A stretch of 64,000 nt of DNA from Novosphingobium sp. (lineage in GTDB: Bacteria > Pseudomonadota > Alphaproteobacteria > Sphingomonadales > Sphingomonadaceae), in assembly GCF_030696665.1 (NCBI RefSeq), contig NZ_JAUYRV010000026.1, positions 62,001 to 126,000 of the forward strand. The letters are read 5' to 3'. Below, piece by piece: positions 51,661-59,781 of this stretch. The notes below the pieces were generated by a model. That model saw only the letters and a program-made list of their open reading frames with translations, had not been told where the DNA came from and did not search any database. The position numbers and the translations under genes were made by a program. Numbering within the stretch: the stretch's first letter is position 1; the number at the start of each line of letters is the position of its first letter.

Positions 51661-51692
51661 GGATGAAACCGTCCGACTGCCCCCTGCTGCTG

Positions 51693-52100
51693 TCACTCCG
51701 CCCCTTCTTCCACAAACTCAATCAGATTGCCCGCGCAGTCCCGCACGAAGCAGCCCTTGCCGAAGCTTTCGCGGACGACAAACGCTATGTCAGCGCCCTT
51801 AATCTCCATCTCGGCCAGAAACGCTTCAAGGTCCGCGACGCGGAAAGCCACGTGCTTGTTGCCGTGGGTGCGCACGTCTGCAGGGGGTGACCGGCGGTCT
51901 TCGGGAAGGGGCGCTGCGCCTTCCACCTCGAAGATCTCGAACCGCAGAGGCCCCTTGCGCACCATCGCGGTGTGGCTGCGCGCGGCTTGGATGTAGAACC
52001 GCTTTTCAACCTCGAAGCCCAGGACGCGCCCGTACCATTCAATCGCCTCATTCAGCGAAGGCACCGAAACACCGCCGTGGTGGAACGTGAAATCAGCCAT
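51693..52100 (-). CDS. Single-module VOC/glyoxalase-like protein
   Basis: A 135-residue VOC protein. MADFTFHHGGVSVPSLNEAI carries the first metal histidine, NKHVAFRVADLEAFL the second and GNLIEFVEE the glutamate. Proteins of this size act as dimeric isomerases, epimerases, lyases or resistance proteins. Start at 52100 gives a one-base TGATG overlap with the hydrolase gene; the longer frame upstream is discarded. Last gene of the minus-strand cluster. Confidence 0.82.
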   Translation of the reverse strand: MADFTFHHGGVSVPSLNEAIEWYGRVLGFEVEKRFYIQAARSHTAMVRKGPLRFEIFEVEGAAPLPEDRRSPPADVRTHGNKHVAFRVADLEAFLAEMEIKGADIAFVVRESFGKGCFVRDCAGNLIEFVEEGAE

Positions 52101-53251
52101 CAGCTCAGCTCGGCAAATGTCTTTGCGCACCAATCCGCGATGTAATCGCGCATGCCTGTGCCGTTGTCGGCACCGCAATGCTCTACTTCGAAATCAGCCT
52201 TGGTGAATATGCGCACGTGCCGTTTGGGGCTGTTAACCGCCTGATCGTAGGACATTTGCGCATTGTAGGCGGGGATCTGCCGGTCGTTCTGGCCATGCGT
52301 GATGAGGAACGGCACGCGGATTTTCTCCACCTGCCCATCAAGCGTGATCTGATCGGCATATTCGAGGAAGGCTTGCTGGTCGTTGATGCCGAACACCCAC
52401 ATCACGTGGTCCCAGTAGTGCGGAACGGGATTTTCACCCTCGTTGGCCACACGCTCACGCTGGCGCTGGCCCCACACGTGGTTTGCGCCCATCACTGCAC
52501 ACAGCGCATAGCGCGGATCGTTGGCGGCGATGCGCGGCGCGTGATAGCCGCCGAACGACAGGCCAAAAATGCCGATCTTCGAATGGATCACGTCCGGCCG
52601 GGTCAGCAGATAATCGAAGGCCGGGCTGCCCCAGCGTTCGGCGTCGAACACGGCGGGCAGGTTGCGCTTGCGGATCGCCTCGCCTGTGCCGGGCTGATCC
52701 ACGAACAGCGTGTTGATCCCGCGTGCAAGGTTCACCGCGCCGTGGCCTGCCATATCGACCTGTTCCTTCATGGAATCCAAGCCGTTGACCGATACCAGCG
52801 CAGGGCGCGGCGTGCCCGAACCGTCATGGACGAAGATCGCCGGATAGCTCGATCCTTCGTAGGGTATCTCCACCTTGTCCACGTGCAGCCCGCTCAGCGC
52901 GCTGCCCTTGTGGTAGAGTTCGAGACCTCTGTCATAAGCGGCCCAGCGCGGTGCGTAATCACGGCTTTGCAGGCGTTCGGCGCCCAGATAATAGCCCGAC
53001 GCGCGCAGATACTTCGCCCCGGCAGACAGCAGGAACCCTTCCGCCTCGTCCCGTTCTGCATTGCGAGCCACCTGATCGGCCACGGCAATCCAGCTGTCGA
53101 ACAACTCGGCAGAACCTGCGTCGGCCCCGGCTTTCGCAGCTTCGCGCACCGGGCGGCACACTTCATCCAGTTCGCCATGATTGCCGCCCGCAATCAGCGC
53201 AAGGTTGATGCCAAGGTTCCAGACGTAGTTTCCGGGGAAGGGTTCAAACAT
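52100..53251 (-). CDS. FrsA/DHPON-hydrolase-like alpha/beta hydrolase
   Basis: A 383-residue alpha/beta hydrolase with a helical N-terminal cap (about residues 1-120) ahead of the core. The nucleophile elbow is G-L-Ser232-F-G-G, the acid lies in THGQNDRQIP and the histidine in FEVEHCGADNG. This layout matches 2,6-dihydroxypseudooxynicotine hydrolase and FrsA-like proteins, the former splitting a C-C bond in an aryl ketone side chain. It may therefore cleave a carbon-carbon bond of a ring or diketone intermediate. The true start is 53251; the frame continues far upstream through the SDR in another phase. Twelve bases separate it from that SDR. Confidence 0.83.
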   Translation of the reverse strand: MFEPFPGNYVWNLGINLALIAGGNHGELDEVCRPVREAAKAGADAGSAELFDSWIAVADQVARNAERDEAEGFLLSAGAKYLRASGYYLGAERLQSRDYAPRWAAYDRGLELYHKGSALSGLHVDKVEIPYEGSSYPAIFVHDGSGTPRPALVSVNGLDSMKEQVDMAGHGAVNLARGINTLFVDQPGTGEAIRKRNLPAVFDAERWGSPAFDYLLTRPDVIHSKIGIFGLSFGGYHAPRIAANDPRYALCAVMGANHVWGQRQRERVANEGENPVPHYWDHVMWVFGINDQQAFLEYADQITLDGQVEKIRVPFLITHGQNDRQIPAYNAQMSYDQAVNSPKRHVRIFTKADFEVEHCGADNGTGMRDYIADWCAKTFAELS

Positions 53252-53262
53252 GGGACGATTTC

Positions 53263-54018
53263 CTATTCTGCGGTCCAGCCGCCATCGACGACAAGGCTGG
53301 TTCCGGTCATCAGGGCAGAGGCATCGGAAGCCAGGAACAGCACCGCGCCCATCAGGTCTTCCACCCTGCCGATGCGGCCCAGCTTGATCTTTGAAAGCAC
53401 GCTGGCCTTGAACGCCGGGTCGGCGAACATCGGCTTGGTCAGCGGGGTTTCGATGAATGTGGGCGCTATGGTGTTGCTGCGGATGCTGTGGGCCGCAAGA
53501 TCGAGCGCGAAGGACTTGTTCATGCCCTCCAGTGCCCACTTGCTGGCGCAATAGAGGCTGCGGTTCGGCCCGCCAACGTGGCCCATCTGGCTGCCCATGT
53601 GGATCAATGATCCTTGCGTGCCCGCCGCGATCATCCGCCGCACACAGGCTTGCGCCACAAAGAACGCGGCCTTCACGTTCAGGCCCAGCACCGCGTCGTA
53701 ATCGGCCTCGCTCACATCCCACATCGGTTTGGGCCGGTTTGTCCCGGCATTGTTGACGAGGATGTGGAACGGATCGCGCGCGGCAAAGAACGCGGCCACG
53801 GCGGCAAGGTCCGATACGTCGAGCGTTGCGGCCCGCGCACCGTTGCCGATCGCGCTGGCCGCCTCGTCAATCTCTGCTGAGGACCGCGCCACCAGCGTGA
53901 CCTGCGCGCCCGCCTCGGCCAGTGCAGCCGCAGCGGCAAGGCCGATGCCGCGCCCCGCGCCGGTCACCACCGCGCGCTTGCCATCAAGCCGGAACGACGG
54001 CGTGCGGGGCAGCGCCAT
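53263..54018 (-). CDS. Short-chain dehydrogenase/reductase
   Basis: A 251-residue SDR: TGAGRGIG at about 19-26, NNAG near 91, Ser and Tyr-x3-Lys (YCASK) near 141-158, ending VDGGWTAE. The VARSSAEI after the second strand lacks the NAD-type Asp, so NADP is possible. The ATG at 54018 overlaps the HisD-like stop by one base (TGATG). It should oxidise or reduce an alcohol/ketone in the same route as the HisD-like enzyme upstream. Confidence 0.9.
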   Translation of the reverse strand: MALPRTPSFRLDGKRAVVTGAGRGIGLAAAAALAEAGAQVTLVARSSAEIDEAASAIGNGARAATLDVSDLAAVAAFFAARDPFHILVNNAGTNRPKPMWDVSEADYDAVLGLNVKAAFFVAQACVRRMIAAGTQGSLIHMGSQMGHVGGPNRSLYCASKWALEGMNKSFALDLAAHSIRSNTIAPTFIETPLTKPMFADPAFKASVLSKIKLGRIGRVEDLMGAVLFLASDASALMTGTSLVVDGGWTAE

Positions 54019-55349
54019 CACGCCCGCGTCAGCTCGCTCGGCTCTGCCTGTCCGGCATAAGCCACGTTGCGCCCGCCATAGCGGCGCACGCGGATATTGG
54101 CCTGCTCGCCATGCCCGGCAAAGCCTTCCAGCGCGCACAGGCGGCTGCAATATTCACCGATCAGCGCCGACGCCTCATCGGTCAGCACGCGCTGATATGT
54201 GCAGGTTTTGAGGAATTTGCCGACCCACAGCCCCCCGGTATAGCGCGCAGCCTTCTTCGTCGGCAGCGTGTGATTGGTGCCGATCACCTTGTCGCCGAAC
54301 GACACATTGGTCCGGCTGCCAAGGAACAGCGCACCGTAGTTGGTCATCTTCTGGAGGAAGTAATCAGGATCGGCCGTCATCACCTGCACATGCTCGCTGG
54401 CGATGTCATCGGCGATGCGGACCATTTCCTCGTAGCTGTCAGCCACGATCACTTCGCCAAACGTCTCCCACGCCTTGCGCGCATGGTCGGCGGTGGGCAG
54501 GATCAGCAGCAGCCGCTCGATCTCGGCCATCGTTGCGCGCGCAAACTTTTCGCTGTTGGTCAGCAGCACGCCGGGGCTGTCTGGCCCATGCTCCACCTGG
54601 CCAAGGATGTCGGTCGCTGCCATTTCTGGATCGCAGCCAATTTCGTCAGCGATGATCAGCGTTTCGGTTGGCCCTGCGAACAGGTCGATGCCCACGCGGC
54701 CAAACAGCTGGCGCTTGGCTTCGGCCACAAAGGCGTTGCCGGGGCCAACCAGAATGTCCACCGGATCGATGCTCGCCGTGCCGATGGCCATTGCGCCCAC
54801 CGCTTGAATGCCGCCCAGCGCATAGATCGCATCGGCGCCTGCCATTGCCTGCGCCGCCACGATGGCGCGCGCGATTTTGCCCTGGAACGGCGGCGCACAA
54901 GTGATGACGCGCGGCACGCCTGCCACCTTGGCGGTGATGACGGACATGTGCGCCGATGCCAGCAGCGGATACTTGCCGCCCGGCACATAACAGCCTGCGT
55001 TCTGGATCGGCAGGTTCTTGTGCCCCAGCACCACGCCGGGCAGGGTCTCGACCTCGACGTCCTTTATGCTGTCACGCTGGATCTGTGCAAAATTTCGCAC
55101 CTGCGCCTGTGCGAATTCGATGTCCTTGCGCTCCTGCGCGCTCAGACTGTCCACCGCCGCATCGATCTCGGCCTGGCTCAGCCGATAATCCTCGCGATCC
55201 CAGCCATCGAATTTGATCGACATATCGCGCACGGCGGCATCGCCCCGCTTTTCGATATCGGCGAGCGACGCCTCCACGATGTCGCGGACCTTGCGATCCG
55301 CCTGCGCCTTAACGTCCGCAGCCGCGCCGCGTTTGAGCCACTGGGCCAT
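54018..55349 (-). CDS. HisD-family dehydrogenase, probably catabolic
   Basis: A 443-residue histidinol-dehydrogenase-family enzyme. The zinc ligands (Gln251, His254, Asp353, His413) and catalytic Glu319-His320 line up with those of HisD (Q259, H262, D360, H419, E326, H327 in E. coli). No other histidine-biosynthesis gene is near. Known HisD paralogues such as HpsN oxidise other primary alcohols to acids with two NAD. The ATG at 55349 ([14 protein letters not shown]) is chosen because GGGGAG precedes it. Here it likely oxidises a hydroxymethyl group of a ring-derived compound; the substrate is unknown. Confidence 0.85.
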   Translation of the reverse strand: MAQWLKRGAAADVKAQADRKVRDIVEASLADIEKRGDAAVRDMSIKFDGWDREDYRLSQAEIDAAVDSLSAQERKDIEFAQAQVRNFAQIQRDSIKDVEVETLPGVVLGHKNLPIQNAGCYVPGGKYPLLASAHMSVITAKVAGVPRVITCAPPFQGKIARAIVAAQAMAGADAIYALGGIQAVGAMAIGTASIDPVDILVGPGNAFVAEAKRQLFGRVGIDLFAGPTETLIIADEIGCDPEMAATDILGQVEHGPDSPGVLLTNSEKFARATMAEIERLLLILPTADHARKAWETFGEVIVADSYEEMVRIADDIASEHVQVMTADPDYFLQKMTNYGALFLGSRTNVSFGDKVIGTNHTLPTKKAARYTGGLWVGKFLKTCTYQRVLTDEASALIGEYCSRLCALEGFAGHGEQANIRVRRYGGRNVAYAGQAEPSELTRA

Positions 55350-55433
55350 AGTTCTCCCCGCATGTTGCAATGCAATTGCCTTGCCCTTGCATCACGCGCC
55401 ATGCGGCCACCATCGCATTCTATCGATGCAACG

Positions 55434-56330
55434 CTATCGACCGAATGCCTTTGCCGCCCCCATGCTGCACGCGTGCGCTGCAAAGGCGATCAGTTCCTGC
55501 TCCAGCCTGTCATCATCGCCACCGATGTGCATGGTGATGCTGTAATGATTATGCCCGCGCACCACCCCGCCTGCAGGCAGGCCGCCATTGTGCCTCAGCA
55601 GATCATCCATCAGCCCAATCCATTCCGTCTGGAACCGCACGGGATCGAATTCAGCGCAACACGCCATGATCGGCAACTGCACTTGCGCCAAAGCATCCTT
55701 CGTCCACCGTTGCGGATAGAGCGCCGGATCGCCTGTATAAAGCGCGTCGCGTGCATCGGGCGGGGTGTATCCATAAAGGCCCGACAGCAGGATCAACCCC
55801 CGCACATCGGCCTCGGCCTGTGCAGATCCCACATGCTTCACATAGCCCGAAACATGGACCGCCCCCGCCGAAGTTCCGCAGAGGATCACCTGCCCCGGAT
55901 CGCCGCCGTGATCCGCTGCGTTCGCCTTCAACCAAGCAACAACCGCAGCAACGTCTTCCGCACCCGCAGGCCACACGTGGTCGGGCGCAAGGCGATAGTT
56001 GATCACCACACCAAGAAAACCGGCCCGCGCGGCAACGCGGCCCATGTTGGTGTTTGCCAGACTGCCGTTGTCGCCCTTGTCCCCCTTGAGGAAGCCGCCG
56101 CCGTGTACGAACACAAAGATCGGTGAAAGCGCATCACTCTTGGGCCGGTAGATGTCGAGCCGGTGCCGCGCGTGCGGACCATAGGCCACGTCCTGCACCG
56201 AAACCGGCATCGCATCGGCCAGCGCGCGTTGCTGATCGCCGTAAAGCGCCCCCAAGGCCTGCAACACCTGCGGTCCCAACTCACGCCCCATTTCGGCAAT
56301 GCGAGCGGCAGTATCGGCAGACTCTTCCAT
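55434..56330 (-). CDS. HSL-type alpha/beta hydrolase (esterase)
   Basis: A 298-residue hormone-sensitive-lipase-family esterase: oxyanion HGGG at 76-79, nucleophile elbow G-T-Ser154-A-G, acid in CCAEFDPV and histidine in RGHNHYS. It hydrolyses carboxylic esters or lactones of small acids. Start 56330 follows AGAGGA; an in-frame upstream stretch to 56366 has no such site. Divergent from the LysR gene, so it is probably the first gene of the leftward cluster ending at the small VOC gene. Confidence 0.88.
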   Translation of the reverse strand: MEESADTAARIAEMGRELGPQVLQALGALYGDQQRALADAMPVSVQDVAYGPHARHRLDIYRPKSDALSPIFVFVHGGGFLKGDKGDNGSLANTNMGRVAARAGFLGVVINYRLAPDHVWPAGAEDVAAVVAWLKANAADHGGDPGQVILCGTSAGAVHVSGYVKHVGSAQAEADVRGLILLSGLYGYTPPDARDALYTGDPALYPQRWTKDALAQVQLPIMACCAEFDPVRFQTEWIGLMDDLLRHNGGLPAGGVVRGHNHYSITMHIGGDDDRLEQELIAFAAHACSMGAAKAFGR

Positions 56331-56376
56331 CACGTGTCCTCTGGTTCCCGGCACCTTGGTAACCATTGCTGCTCAT

Positions 56377-56404
56377 GCTGCATAGTACTACAAGGCGATG
56401 CAGC
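56377..56404. promoter_or_regulatory. Candidate LysR binding dyad
   Basis: GCTGCAT (56377-56383) and ATGCAGC (56398-56404) are exact reverse complements 14 bases apart, between the divergent LysR and esterase genes. LysR sites are usually interrupted dyads of about this span. It ends 15 bases before the LysR ATG, fitting autoregulation. Confidence 0.5.
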
Positions 56405-56418
56405 TATAACCATCGGGA

Positions 56419-57342
56419 ATGATCATGGACATCGACACGCGGCATTGGCGGGCCTTGCGGGCGGTGATCGAACATGGCTCGTTCAACCGCGCGGCAGAGG
56501 CGCTTGGCGTCACTCAACCCGCCATTTCCAAAAGCATCGCCCTGATCGAACGTGTGGCCAAGACGCAGGTCCTGGAACGCGGCCATCGCGGGGCCGTGCC
56601 CACGGCGGCAGGCGTCATCCTCGGGCGCACAGCCATTGCGATGACCAATCTGGCCACGCAGGCGCGCGATGAACTGTCCTCGCTGGGAGAGGAAGCGCGC
56701 GGCCCCCTGATCGTCGGGTCCACGCCCAGCGCCATGCCCGGCCTGATGCCAGCGGTGTTTGGCCGCCTTTGCGCCGACAGTGGACCCTTGCGCATCGCCC
56801 TTCGTGAAGGGCTGGATTCCGAACTTCAGCCCGCGCTTGAAAAGGGCGAGATCGGGCTGCTGGTTGGCCCTGTTACCGATCTCGGCGGCACCGACGCAGG
56901 CAGACCATTACCCAACATCGTCGAAGGCGTGCTGCTGACTGAGCGCATGTATGTCGGCATGGCGAAGAGCAACCCTCTGGCAAGCGCCCAAACCTTGCGC
57001 ATTCAGGACTTGCTCGATCAATCGTGGGTCTTGCCAACTGGTGGCAGCCGCTTTCACCAGCTGATCGAGGCGCTGTTCCTCAGCCGGGGCCTGCCTTGGC
57101 CCGCAGACGTGATCCGCACCAACTCACTCTACCTGCAAAAGCAGATCGCGCTGGCCAGCAACCGCCTATTCCTGCTGACTGACGTGGAACTGATCGGCCA
57201 CGAACCGCAATTCGCATGGGTTCCCCTGGCAGACAGTCCCATCCGCAAATTCGGCTGGAAGCGCCTGAAGGCTGTCGTGCCCAGCCCGATGGCGAAGGCC
57301 TTCATCGACGTGATGACAGACCTGATCGCCGCCCACCGATAG
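56419..57342 (+). CDS. LysR-family regulator of the catabolic cluster
   Basis: A 307-residue LTTR: helix-turn-helix at about 18-46 (HGSFNRAAEALGVTQPAISK), effector domain from about 95. The sequence HRGAVPTAAGVILGRT and the YVGMAKSNPLASAQTL region fit the aromatic-catabolism regulator group (GalR/GbpR-like). It is the only plus-strand gene within the 51.7-64 kb cluster and lies between its two halves, so it probably controls both. A dyad upstream is a candidate site. Confidence 0.9.
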   Translation: MIMDIDTRHWRALRAVIEHGSFNRAAEALGVTQPAISKSIALIERVAKTQVLERGHRGAVPTAAGVILGRTAIAMTNLATQARDELSSLGEEARGPLIVGSTPSAMPGLMPAVFGRLCADSGPLRIALREGLDSELQPALEKGEIGLLVGPVTDLGGTDAGRPLPNIVEGVLLTERMYVGMAKSNPLASAQTLRIQDLLDQSWVLPTGGSRFHQLIEALFLSRGLPWPADVIRTNSLYLQKQIALASNRLFLLTDVELIGHEPQFAWVPLADSPIRKFGWKRLKAVVPSPMAKAFIDVMTDLIAAHR

Positions 57343-57403
57343 AGTGGCGGCGCACCATCAGAAGCCCGCTTCCTACAGCCCGCCTCCCACCACCCGCTCA
57401 TGC

Positions 57404-57459
57404 TGAGCTTGTCGAAGCATGCGGCACAGCGCAGCCGCAAACACCCTTCGACAGGCTCA
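57404..57459. repeat. Sphingomonad-type inverted repeat
   Basis: TGAGCTTGTCGAAG (57404-57417) and CTTCGACAGGCTCA (57446-57459) are reverse complements with one mismatch. This GAGCTTGTCGAAG pair is a familiar dispersed intergenic element of sphingomonad genomes. It sits in the 164-base convergent gap between the LysR and FAH genes and may terminate both transcripts. Confidence 0.65.
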
Positions 57460-57506
57460 GGGTGTGCGGGCGTGGGGAAGTCGAAGCAGTCAGCCCGCGC
57501 GGTACA

Positions 57507-58439
57507 TCATGCTTCGTCGATCACCGGGTTGGTCAGCGTGCCGATCACGCCCACCGACACTTCGCAAACGTCGCCTGCCTTCATGTAAAGCGGCGGCTGG
57601 CGCTTGTCGCCCACACCGCCGGGTGTGCCGGTCACGATCACGTCGCCGGGAGACAAAGGCGCGAAGGTCGAACAATATTCGATCACGAAGGCCACATCCC
57701 AGATCATGTCCGAAATCGGCTGATCCTGCACCAGTTCGCCGTTCAGCCGGGTCTGCACCCGCTGGCTGCCAAGGTCGGCCACATCGTCGGGCGTCACCAT
57801 CGCCGGGCCGAACGCGCCTGTGCCGGGGAAGGTCTTGCCCGGTGTGAACTGGATATTGTGGCGCTGCCAATCGCGCACCGATCCATCGTTGAACACCGAA
57901 TAGCCCGCTACATGATCCAGCGCATTGGCGCGGGGAATGCGGCGGCCACCCTTTCCGATCACCACGGCCAGCTCGCCTTCATAATCGAAGCGGGTGGTTT
58001 CGGGCGGGCGTACCAGCGGTTCGCCGTCAGCAATCAGGCTGTCGGCCCAACGCGTGAAAATCGCCGGAAATTCCTTCTGGTCGCGCCCCGTTTCGGCCAC
58101 GTGGGTGGCATAGTTCAGGCCAACGCACAGGATCTTGCCGGGGTTCGGCACAACGGGCAGCAGGCGCACATCGGCGCGTGCAAAGCTGGCTATGGCGGGC
58201 AGCGCCGCCAGATCGCCGCCCAGCACGTCCTTCAGGAAAGCGGGCGCGCCCTGTGCGCCCAGATCCTGCACGGTTTCACCATCAAGGCGGCCAAAGCTGG
58301 CGGTGCCATCGGGACGGCGGAAGCTGATGTAACGGGCCATTCTATTGTCTCCTCGGAGGATTTGCTTTGCGTGCCCCGGCATTCCCGCCAGCGCAAGTGC
58401 GGCCGCGCCGCCCACAAATCCTCGCCTGTTGATTGTCAA
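57507..58439 (-). CDS. Fumarylacetoacetate-hydrolase-family enzyme, possibly Tat-exported
   Basis: FAH-family hydrolases act on 1,3-diketo or 2-oxo-enoate products of ring cleavage. The E-x-E metal motif (FDYEGELAVVIGKGG) and the catalytic core with FNDGSVRDWQRHNIQFTPGK and VTGTPGGVG are intact. Two starts are possible. ATG 58340 (277 residues) has a strong GAGGAG. TTG 58439 (310 residues) overlaps the VOC stop by four bases (TTGA) and adds a twin-arginine signal peptide: NRRGFVGGAAALALAG, ending GHA. I list the longer form because the signal is so clear and the same TTGA coupling recurs upstream. Cytoplasmic and exported forms may both exist. Confidence 0.85.
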   Translation of the reverse strand: MTINRRGFVGGAAALALAGMPGHAKQILRGDNRMARYISFRRPDGTASFGRLDGETVQDLGAQGAPAFLKDVLGGDLAALPAIASFARADVRLLPVVPNPGKILCVGLNYATHVAETGRDQKEFPAIFTRWADSLIADGEPLVRPPETTRFDYEGELAVVIGKGGRRIPRANALDHVAGYSVFNDGSVRDWQRHNIQFTPGKTFPGTGAFGPAMVTPDDVADLGSQRVQTRLNGELVQDQPISDMIWDVAFVIEYCSTFAPLSPGDVIVTGTPGGVGDKRQPPLYMKAGDVCEVSVGVIGTLTNPVIDEA

Positions 58440-59338
58440 AGCGCTGCAGGTTCCCAATCGCGACGGCAGCGGAAACGCTCTTCCGCCACACGCAAGCCAT
58501 CGAAATCCTTGTCCGAAACGCCCCATTGGTCGATGCGCTGCTCGGGCCACGTCCAGTCGTCCGGCACGCCGGTTACATAATCCGCAGGCACCTTCTCGAC
58601 CGGCGTGGAATACTCGATCACCGGGCCGAACGGCGCGATGTAATAGGCATAGACATTGTCGCCCGGACCATGCCGCCCCGGACCCCACGCTGGTGCAAAG
58701 CCATTGTCGCGCATCCAGCCAATGCCGCGCATCACCGCGTCCAGATCGTCCATCTCGAACGCCACGTGGTTCAGGCTGGCAAAGCCCGCGCGGGCAAAGG
58801 CGGTGGAATGGTGGCTGTCGTTGCAGCGCACGAAAACCATGCCCTTTGTCCGGTCAGACACGCGGAAATCCAGCACGTCTTCCACCGCATGGCCCATCAT
58901 TTCGGCATCGGCGGCGTTGAACACCACGTGCGTCAGCTTCACCGGGGACACGCGTTTGCTGGCCTTGGCAAAGCCGTCAATCGGAGCCACTTCGCTGGTG
59001 CCCGCCAGAAAGCGCAAGATCGTGCCTTCGGGCAGTTCCACCACAATGCCCGAACCATCGCCGGGATCGGTTGAAGTCACGGGCCGTGCTGCCCAACCCT
59101 GCTGCGTCACGCGCACCTTCAGTGCGGCCATCTCTTCGTCTGAACAGACAAACGTGGTTGAACGGACAAATTCAGCGTCCGATTTTTCGAACGCCACCAG
59201 ATAGGGAAACGGCCCGGTCCCGCGCAGATAGTGCGTTTCGCCGCGCACATCTGCGGGATAAAGCCCCCACACGTCCACCATCCACGCCGCCGCGCCCGCC
59301 GGATCGGGCAGGGCCAGTTCGATGCTGCGCAACTTCAT
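58436..59338 (-). CDS. Extradiol-dioxygenase-like VOC protein
   Basis: A 300-residue two-module VOC protein. The C-terminal module holds His137 (KLTHVVF), His191 (SLNHVAFE) and Glu242 (VIEYST), the Fe(II)/Mn(II) set of type I extradiol dioxygenases. It is the best candidate for the ring-cleaving step after the MhpA-like hydroxylase. The ATG at 59338 overlaps the GlcG-like stop by four bases. Length and module order resemble 2,3-dihydroxybiphenyl dioxygenase-type enzymes. Confidence 0.86.
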   Translation of the reverse strand: MKLRSIELALPDPAGAAAWMVDVWGLYPADVRGETHYLRGTGPFPYLVAFEKSDAEFVRSTTFVCSDEEMAALKVRVTQQGWAARPVTSTDPGDGSGIVVELPEGTILRFLAGTSEVAPIDGFAKASKRVSPVKLTHVVFNAADAEMMGHAVEDVLDFRVSDRTKGMVFVRCNDSHHSTAFARAGFASLNHVAFEMDDLDAVMRGIGWMRDNGFAPAWGPGRHGPGDNVYAYYIAPFGPVIEYSTPVEKVPADYVTGVPDDWTWPEQRIDQWGVSDKDFDGLRVAEERFRCRRDWEPAAL

Positions 59339-59781
59339 TTCGCATTCTCCAGATTCGCATTCGGCTCCAGATTGAACCCGGCCGCTCGAATGCCAACCAG
59401 CGCGCACTCCTCGTCACAATCGCCGGTATCGCCGCTGATCCCCACCGCGCCGATCACTGCGCCAGCATCGCGGATCAACACGCCGCCGGGCGAGAACGCG
59501 ATATTGCCACCAACCACTGCCGTAACGCTTTGAAAGAAGGCGGGATTGCCTTTGGCGCGCTCTGCCAGAATGCGCGTATCGTCGCCCATGCCGATGGCGC
59601 CGAGTGCCTTTGCCCGTGCGATGTCATGGCGAAACATCGTCGCCCCATCCTCACGGGCAAAGGTCACCGGTTGCCCCCCGGCGTCCAACACGATCACCGC
59701 CAGCGGCTTGGCAGCACGCGCACGTGCCTCGGCCAGCGCTGCGGTGGCAATGGTCTGTGCGGCGGAAAGGGAAAGGCTCAA
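59335..59781 (-). CDS. GlcG/HbpS-like protein
   Basis: A 148-residue GlcG/HbpS-family protein: LSLSAAQTIATAALAEARA, then PLAVIVLDAGGQPVTFAREDGA and the glycine-rich GGNIAFSPGGVLIRDAGAVIGAVGISG. Family members bind heme or cobalamin-like ligands or serve as enzyme partners in catabolic operons; function is often unclear. It begins at TTG 59781, overlapping the monooxygenase stop by four bases (TTGA). No signal peptide. Confidence 0.82.
   Translation of the reverse strand: MSLSLSAAQTIATAALAEARARAAKPLAVIVLDAGGQPVTFAREDGATMFRHDIARAKALGAIGMGDDTRILAERAKGNPAFFQSVTAVVGGNIAFSPGGVLIRDAGAVIGAVGISGDTGDCDEECALVGIRAAGFNLEPNANLENAK

Noticed and set aside
54018..55349. Assigning this gene to histidine biosynthesis (hisD)
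   Set aside because: No other his gene is near, and the neighbours are an SDR and hydrolases; a catabolic paralogue fits better.
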